Shown here: positions 59,001 through 64,000 of the stretch, one piece after another
Layout: each line of letters opens with the position of its first letter
Position numbering within the stretch: position 1 is the first letter of the stretch
Assembly: GCF_029784165.1 (NCBI RefSeq)
Contig: NC_073696.1
Coordinates: forward strand, 46,579,858-46,643,857
Direction of reading: 5' to 3'
Origin: Wyeomyia smithii
Taxonomy: Eukaryota > Arthropoda > Insecta > Diptera > Culicidae
DNA: 64,000 bases
Made by a program: the position numbers and the translations under genes
Notes under the pieces: generated by a model
Database searches by the model: none
Told to the model about the DNA's origin: nothing
The model's input: only the letters and a program-made list of their open reading frames with translations

Positions 59001-60858
59001 TAATGACAATTTCACGATAATTACGAATGTCAGATTCAGCGCCAGATTTGAAAATTTAAAAGAAATGATTGTTCGACTGACAGCTGGCGCTGCAGTAAAA
59101 ATGATGATGATTATTTGTAGGCAGCATTTTAACCTATCAAGATTCTATTTGCAGTGAATTATCACGAGTTTCGAAAGCGGGAAACTTTAAAAATTTAGAT
59201 TTTTTTAAGAAAATGCAATTCCAACACACTATGTACCTACCAACTCCTGTAAAACATAACCTCAAATTTAAAACGAAACCGGATCTCATATGTTTCCTAT
59301 TTCATATTTATTGTCTTGACAGTAAGGAGTCTACTAGATGCTGTTGAAAGTTTCTAACCAGCTGTATTCTTTTTGACGCCAAAAACATCCATTTTACGCA
59401 AAAATCGTATGAAAAACAGTCTGTGCCTGGCTAAAAATTGAATCTATCAGCATTTTTCTAGTTCTGAAGTTCAAATTCAGAAGTCGCACGGTCATTTTTA
59501 GTTTTGCGTTAATTCGTCAATTGACAATTATCAGGTTATAGTGACGCTTTGACCCGTCGCTTTCAATTAAAAAAACATTGGTTTCATTTCCGAGTATTTT
59601 GTGAGTCAATTGAAAACTATTGATTTTGGCAGCTGGAGGGAAAAATGAATTTCAATTGAAAGAGTCTCTGTCAACTGACGATTGTCAATTTTTTTTCCTG
59701 TAGGAGCCTATGACCACTGCTACCATTAGTTAGATATATTGTGGTAAACGATTGTCAATTGGAAATGAAAATGATCTCTGACAGAGATGGAGGGTTTCCA
59801 TACAGTATTTCTGGTAAATAGAGGGGAGACCCAAGCAGCAAAATTTGTTTCGATAATGAACTTTGTGCATCACAGCAACAAATTCTTATGCGAAATTAAG
59901 TTGCAGTCACATCTCAGTTTCATATACAATGACAAAAAAAGCGCAGGAGGTGGAGCCAATTGTAACATTTTCGTTGTTTCAACACAAGTTTCAAGAATGA
60001 AACCGCAATGTGTATGAACTTATGCATGGAATTTTATAACAACATGGTAAATGCTGCATTGCAAGTTCATGGCTCAGTTTTAAATATTGCTTCCCTTATC
60101 ATGCCAATGCAATGGTCATTACCAGTTTTAAATTTTGCTTCTTCAATTCATCAGTACCGTAGCGTGATAATGAAATTCAAAGCAATTTATCATATTTCGT
60201 TTAGAGACCCACACTATTTGGACGACTTCTAGTCCAAGCACCCAAAAGTTACAACGTAGTAAATAAGCTCATCTCAAAAACAAATATAAGGCGAACGATC
60301 GAGCAAAAGTTGCTGTTACATGGCTTCAGAACATGACAGCAACTTTTAGAAGTATTTTTGTGTGTTTGTTTTTTGTGTCTCGCAAGCATCACGTTGGCAA
60401 CCTATATGCTCCACCCACTAGATCTATTCAGTGAAGGTGAGGTTTTCAAGTGCCGTTTATACGTTTCAACAACAAATCTAACCTCGCGAATTACGTTGTT
60501 GGTGTGAAGATTTTTGAAGCAGCGATGCAACTTTAGTTGTTGCTTGTTTCTTTACAATTTCATCGTAGTAACAAAAAATGTTTCTTAAAACCTCGGAATT
60601 TCATTAGTGCAAAAAATGATCACAATTTATTTTTTTGATATGTTGCAATTGTTGCTTGGGGAGGGAGTTGAGAAAATCGCGACGATATAAAACGGAGGTC
60701 GTCAATACCAGCCCACAACCCGAAGTGGCTGCGCGGCGCCTCAAACAACAGAAAAAAAATCTTCGAATTTATTGTATTCGTATTTTGTGGATGCCATTGC
60801 CGTTCCAATCGCGTCTTGCGGTGTGAGAAAACTATCATAAAACGATATGATGCGGTGC
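59001..60858. other. Non-coding interval with a small hairpin
   Basis: No gene recognised. TCAATTGACAATT-type motifs recur at 59515-59765. A short perfect-stem hairpin (AAAGTTGCTGT...ACAGCAACTTT) lies at 60306-60347. Confidence 0.4.
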
Positions 60859-60861
60859 TAC

Positions 60862-61628
60862 ACTCAAAATATTTTTCACGTTATAATTACCGGAAAAGTT
60901 ATGTGAATATTTTCCACTGTCATTTAGATTTCACGTGATTGTCATTTTAGTTCATCATGAACTGGTGAAATGATTTATCCTGTGAATCCTATTCAGTAGA
61001 CATATGCATTTCATGTGAGTTTCACGTAGAATTTAGCTATCGGTAAAGTGAAAAGCATTTGATTGTCTGATAGCTACTACATTTTATGCAACATATAATT
61101 TTCAATTGTGGTTTCCCAAATTCTCTAGAGACTGGAAATAGTTTTCAGAAATTATCCAAATATGTTGCTTGATAAGTCACACGGACAGGCCAATTCGTAA
61201 ATGAATTAAACGACATGCAATATGATAAAACGACATTGCGATAACTACTGTTAGCTGCAACTGTTTGTTTAGGTAATTCCTCGTCATTTTAACTGAATCT
61301 GTGTGAAATCTGTAAGCTCAAGACTCGATGTCGGATTCTTATGGTTTTTCTAAAGGTCACATATTGGCAAGTTATCGAGAAATTCCTTTTTAGGTTCTGA
61401 GAGTGAATTATACAACAGGTTCGCTATTTTGATTGCTGTGTATTTTCGCACGGAGAGAACTTCATTCTGTTTGACGTTGCAAAGTTGACGTAGATGCTAC
61501 GTGATAAAACATGGTATGCATGTGATTTTCACGGAGATGTTATGTTTGTCACATAAATCATAAAAATGACAGAAAATTAAGAAGTACAGGAAATTTCAGG
61601 TAACAATAATGTCAAAACTATTTTGAGT
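60862..61628. mobile_element. Element with ACTCAAAATA inverted ends
   Basis: Left end ACTCAAAATATTTTTCACG and right end, inverted, ACTCAAAATAGTTTTGACA. Like the 54712 element it contains many TTTCACGT-type motifs. No protein is recognisable. Confidence 0.5.
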
Positions 61629-61914
61629 TTAATTTAAAATGACACGCTGAAGAAAAGAAAAGTGTTCATCGTGATTCGATGACAGTCGCCGAAAGGAATA
61701 AAAATAAAAAAGGAATAAAAAAGAAACTGTTCGAATCGAAATGACTGCGCGTAATATTCAGTTTATGGTTCGGTTATGTTTCGAAACTGCAGAACCCTGC
61801 AACGTATGAGCACTCCTTTTTCATATTTTGATAAATCATCTGTCAAATTTCAAATAAAACTGATCTAGTGATCCAGCTCATGTTGGCTTCACTATTGTTT
61901 TGTTCGTGGACGGC

Positions 61915-62130
61915 AGTAATGCCACCGAAGACTTCGCACCGATAAAAATATCCGTGATCATCAATGCCTTTCTTACATAAACCCTTTTCACAAATTAATC
62001 TTAATTAAAAAATACTAACAGCACAAAATGACATCTTTAGTCCATAAAAACATCCGTTCATAATTGCGGCCGGTTTGAAAAAGGTCGATTGAAATGGTTA
62101 CCTGTTTTTGTGACATTGCACAATCACGCG
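61915..62130. mobile_element. Fragment of the 37262-37935 MITE family
   Basis: GAAGACTTCGCACCGAT and GGTCGATTGAAATGGTTACC correspond to AAGACGTCATACCGAT and GGTCGATTAAATTGGTTGC in the right half of the 37.3-37.9 kb hairpin. Only one side is present. Confidence 0.5.
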
Positions 62131-62720
62131 CAAAAGATGGATGAGGTAAAAACCACATCAATGTCTACGAAATTAGCGCAGCTTTTGTTTAAGTTTGAAA
62201 TCTGGATAACGATTGTGTTTTGTTTTATATAACAATTCATGCTCCAGCGTATTTTTAATGTTGCAAATCATTACACATATATAATAAAAACTGATGTTTT
62301 ACTGGTATTGGTATTGTTTTTCAGAAAGCTGCTACCGACTAACGAAAATGAAACCATGATTTTTTGAGCGCCTCAAAACTGGTTGTTTGCCCGATGCTTA
62401 CCGAATCATCACGATTTTTGTGTGTATGATATATATTACGATTTCAATCTTTGTCCGTGTATTCGTTGTATAAATGTTGCGTTATGCATTCCATACATTC
62501 GTTGTGCGAAACTGGAACCGAAATTGTGCGCAATGAGGAGACACATTGGTTCATTATTACAGTTTTTATTTTAAACGAACGGATATTTTTCAAATTGTCA
62601 GTAGCATGTGCTCCGAGTAATAATCATATTTTTCTAAGTTAAAAATTAGATTCTACCTATAACAATCTTGATTAGAAAGCATTTGGAATGTTCATGGTAC
62701 ACGTTTTGTGACTTGAAAAT
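62131..62720. other. Non-coding interval
   Basis: No gene or element recognised. Confidence 0.4.
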
Positions 62721-62723
62721 AAA

Positions 62724-64000
62724 CAGTGACGGACAAAACAATAGGACCACTTGGACATGTTTTCTTGCATCAATCAAATAACTCAGTTAAAGAATCTCGT
62801 AACCAGTACAGTATGTGTTATTAATTAATATAGCATTACAAATCGGTGCTATTAAATAAGTAAAAGTGTTACTATTTCAGTTTAACAAAAACATAAACAA
62901 CTTTTTTTTGGTTCAATTTATGTGACAAAATAACAGGACCATTTTGCAAAATATAAGTTCTGGAATAATTTAGGTCAAAGTTCTTAATCGAATGTTAATA
63001 TTTTGTTGTATATCCCTTATTGCTGATAACCTCCCGAACTCTCTTCGGCATAGAATCGACCAATGCTTGACATGTACCAAAGGGTATGGGATACCAAGCC
63101 TGTTGCACTTTTGACCACGTGATTTTGACGGGCCAATCGACTTCTTAACAATCGACCACTAGTTTTCGATTGGGTTTAAATCCGGGGATTGAGCGGGCCA
63201 TTCCAGCACGTCGATTTTCCTATCACAAAACCACTTTTTTACTGAGCGTGCAGTGTGTTTCGGATCGTTGTCTTGCATAAAAGTCCATTTAAGTGGCATG
63301 TCCCACTCTGCATATGGGAGCATGATAGTCTCTAATATCTCTGCGTACAGATATTGGTCCATTTTTTGCTTAATCCAAAATATAGGACCAACCCCATACC
63401 ACGAGAAGCATCCCCAAACCATTATGTTTCCACCTCCATGCTTAAATGTTTTAGTGGTGTACTGAGGCTTGTATGCAGCATCGGTTGGACGTCTGACCCA
63501 TCTCTTTCCATCAGATCCGACCAAATTTATCTTGGATTCGTCGGACCAGAGTATGTTTCTCCACTTTTTGCCATTTTCGGGTCCGACCCAATCCAAATGG
63601 TCTCTAGCAAACTTCAGCCGGTTTTGGAGATGTCTTTTGTTAAGCAATGGTACTTCTCGGGGGCTTCGTCCGACAAAATCTTGCTCAACAAGTCTTCGGC
63701 GAACAGTTCTCGAGCTGACTGACAAACCCAACTCCTGTTTTATGCTTGCTTTGATTTGAAAGGATCGACATTCGAAAGCCGCTTGTATTGGCTATCATCA
63801 CTGCTAGTTGTTTGTCGTCGTCTTCCGGTCGGCAATCGCTGCTTTGGCGTTTTTAAAGCATTGAAAACCATAGTTTTTGATTTTCCAATGGCATTAGCAA
63901 TGTCTCGCTGCGAATAGCCTTGTTTGCTTAGTCTTACGATTACGTTTCTTTCAGCTTCCGTACAATGTGCTGCTCGACCCATATTTCTCGGTTATTTTCT
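62724..64000 (-). mobile_element. Tc1-family transposon, right part beyond window
   Basis: The left terminal repeat starts CAGTGACGGACAAAACAATA at 62724. A similar subterminal copy (GACAAAATAACAGGACCA) lies near 62923, as in IR/DR-type Tc1 elements. The transposase pseudogene fills 62995-63982. The other terminal repeat should lie just past the window end. Confidence 0.8.
62995..63982 (-). pseudogene. Tc1-like DD34E transposase, broken
   Basis: Starts at the ATG at 63982 (MGRAAHCTEAERNVIVRLSK). It has the paired-like HTH (LSKQGYSQRDIANAIGKSKT), then a frameshift near 63735, a second HTH (SVSSRTVRRRLVEQDF) and the DDE core: NILWSDESKINL (first Asp), FMQDNDPKHTA (second Asp) and WPAQSPDLNPIEN (Glu). 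A TAG stop replaces the usual residue after NPIEN, and another shift precedes the C-terminal part (LVDSMPKRVREVISNKGYTT, then KY-stop at 62995). Spacing and motifs are those of Tc1. At least two shifts and one nonsense codon make it inactive, but decay is light, so the insertion is fairly young. Confidence 0.9.

Noticed and set aside
59787..60232. Two overlapping ATG frames on the plus strand
   Set aside because: Composition is unremarkable, with no family motif and no poly(A) or splice context.

Overview
The window looks like insect nuclear DNA, most likely from a culicine (Aedes-like) mosquito. It is AT-rich and intron-poor. It carries insect-type secreted-protein genes: a Gly/Trp-rich holotricin-like peptide, an RR-1 cuticle protein and an insect AANAT-type acetyltransferase. 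It is also packed with nested transposons and tRNA-related SINEs. The species call is an inference from these families; no search was possible.

Layout. 1-3.74 kb: a head-to-head inverted duplication carries two nearly identical Gly/Tyr/His-rich secreted proteins (CDS 251-742 minus and 3013-3501 plus), each with a TATA box and a 5'UTR intron. 4.7-5.2 kb: a deletion relic of the 10.15-11.75 kb gene block. 5.6-10.1 kb: a Tc1/mariner-type transposase relic split by a hairpin element, a second giant hairpin, a small MITE and a SINE. 10.4-11.6 kb: a holotricin-like gene and a small secreted peptide ending in FIAPPGVIVG. 14.5-15.4 kb: a hexanucleotide microsatellite. 16.3-18 kb: two FFPAPP peptide genes facing a three-exon acetyltransferase gene. 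19.6-26.3 kb: a decayed BEL/Pao LTR retrotransposon split by a 2 kb palindromic element with RAG/Transib-like ends. 28 and 30 kb: two more FFPAPP genes. 30.2-31.1 kb: a LINE 3' fragment embedded in (TA)n. 33.2-37.2 kb: a repeat hosting a P-element-like transposon. 37-64 kb: mostly MITEs and decayed transposons, plus one cuticle protein gene (42.7-43.1 kb).

The most interesting content is a family of four short secreted precursors at 16303-16518, 16718-16933, 27941-28147 and 29751-30050. Each has a signal peptide, an unrelated or weakly related middle, and a C-terminus of the form [KR][KR]-FFPAPP-x-I-x(n)-G-stop. A dibasic (or, in one case, single basic) site followed by a short peptide and a terminal Gly is the layout of an alpha-amidated peptide precursor. 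Two of the genes predict the same decapeptide. The 11346 peptide (FIAPPGVIVG-stop) and the holotricin-like protein (GPGIIIGL-stop) end similarly and may be older relatives. The window can therefore be read as a cluster of small secreted Gly/Pro-rich effectors or signalling peptides that has been duplicated, inverted and invaded by transposons.
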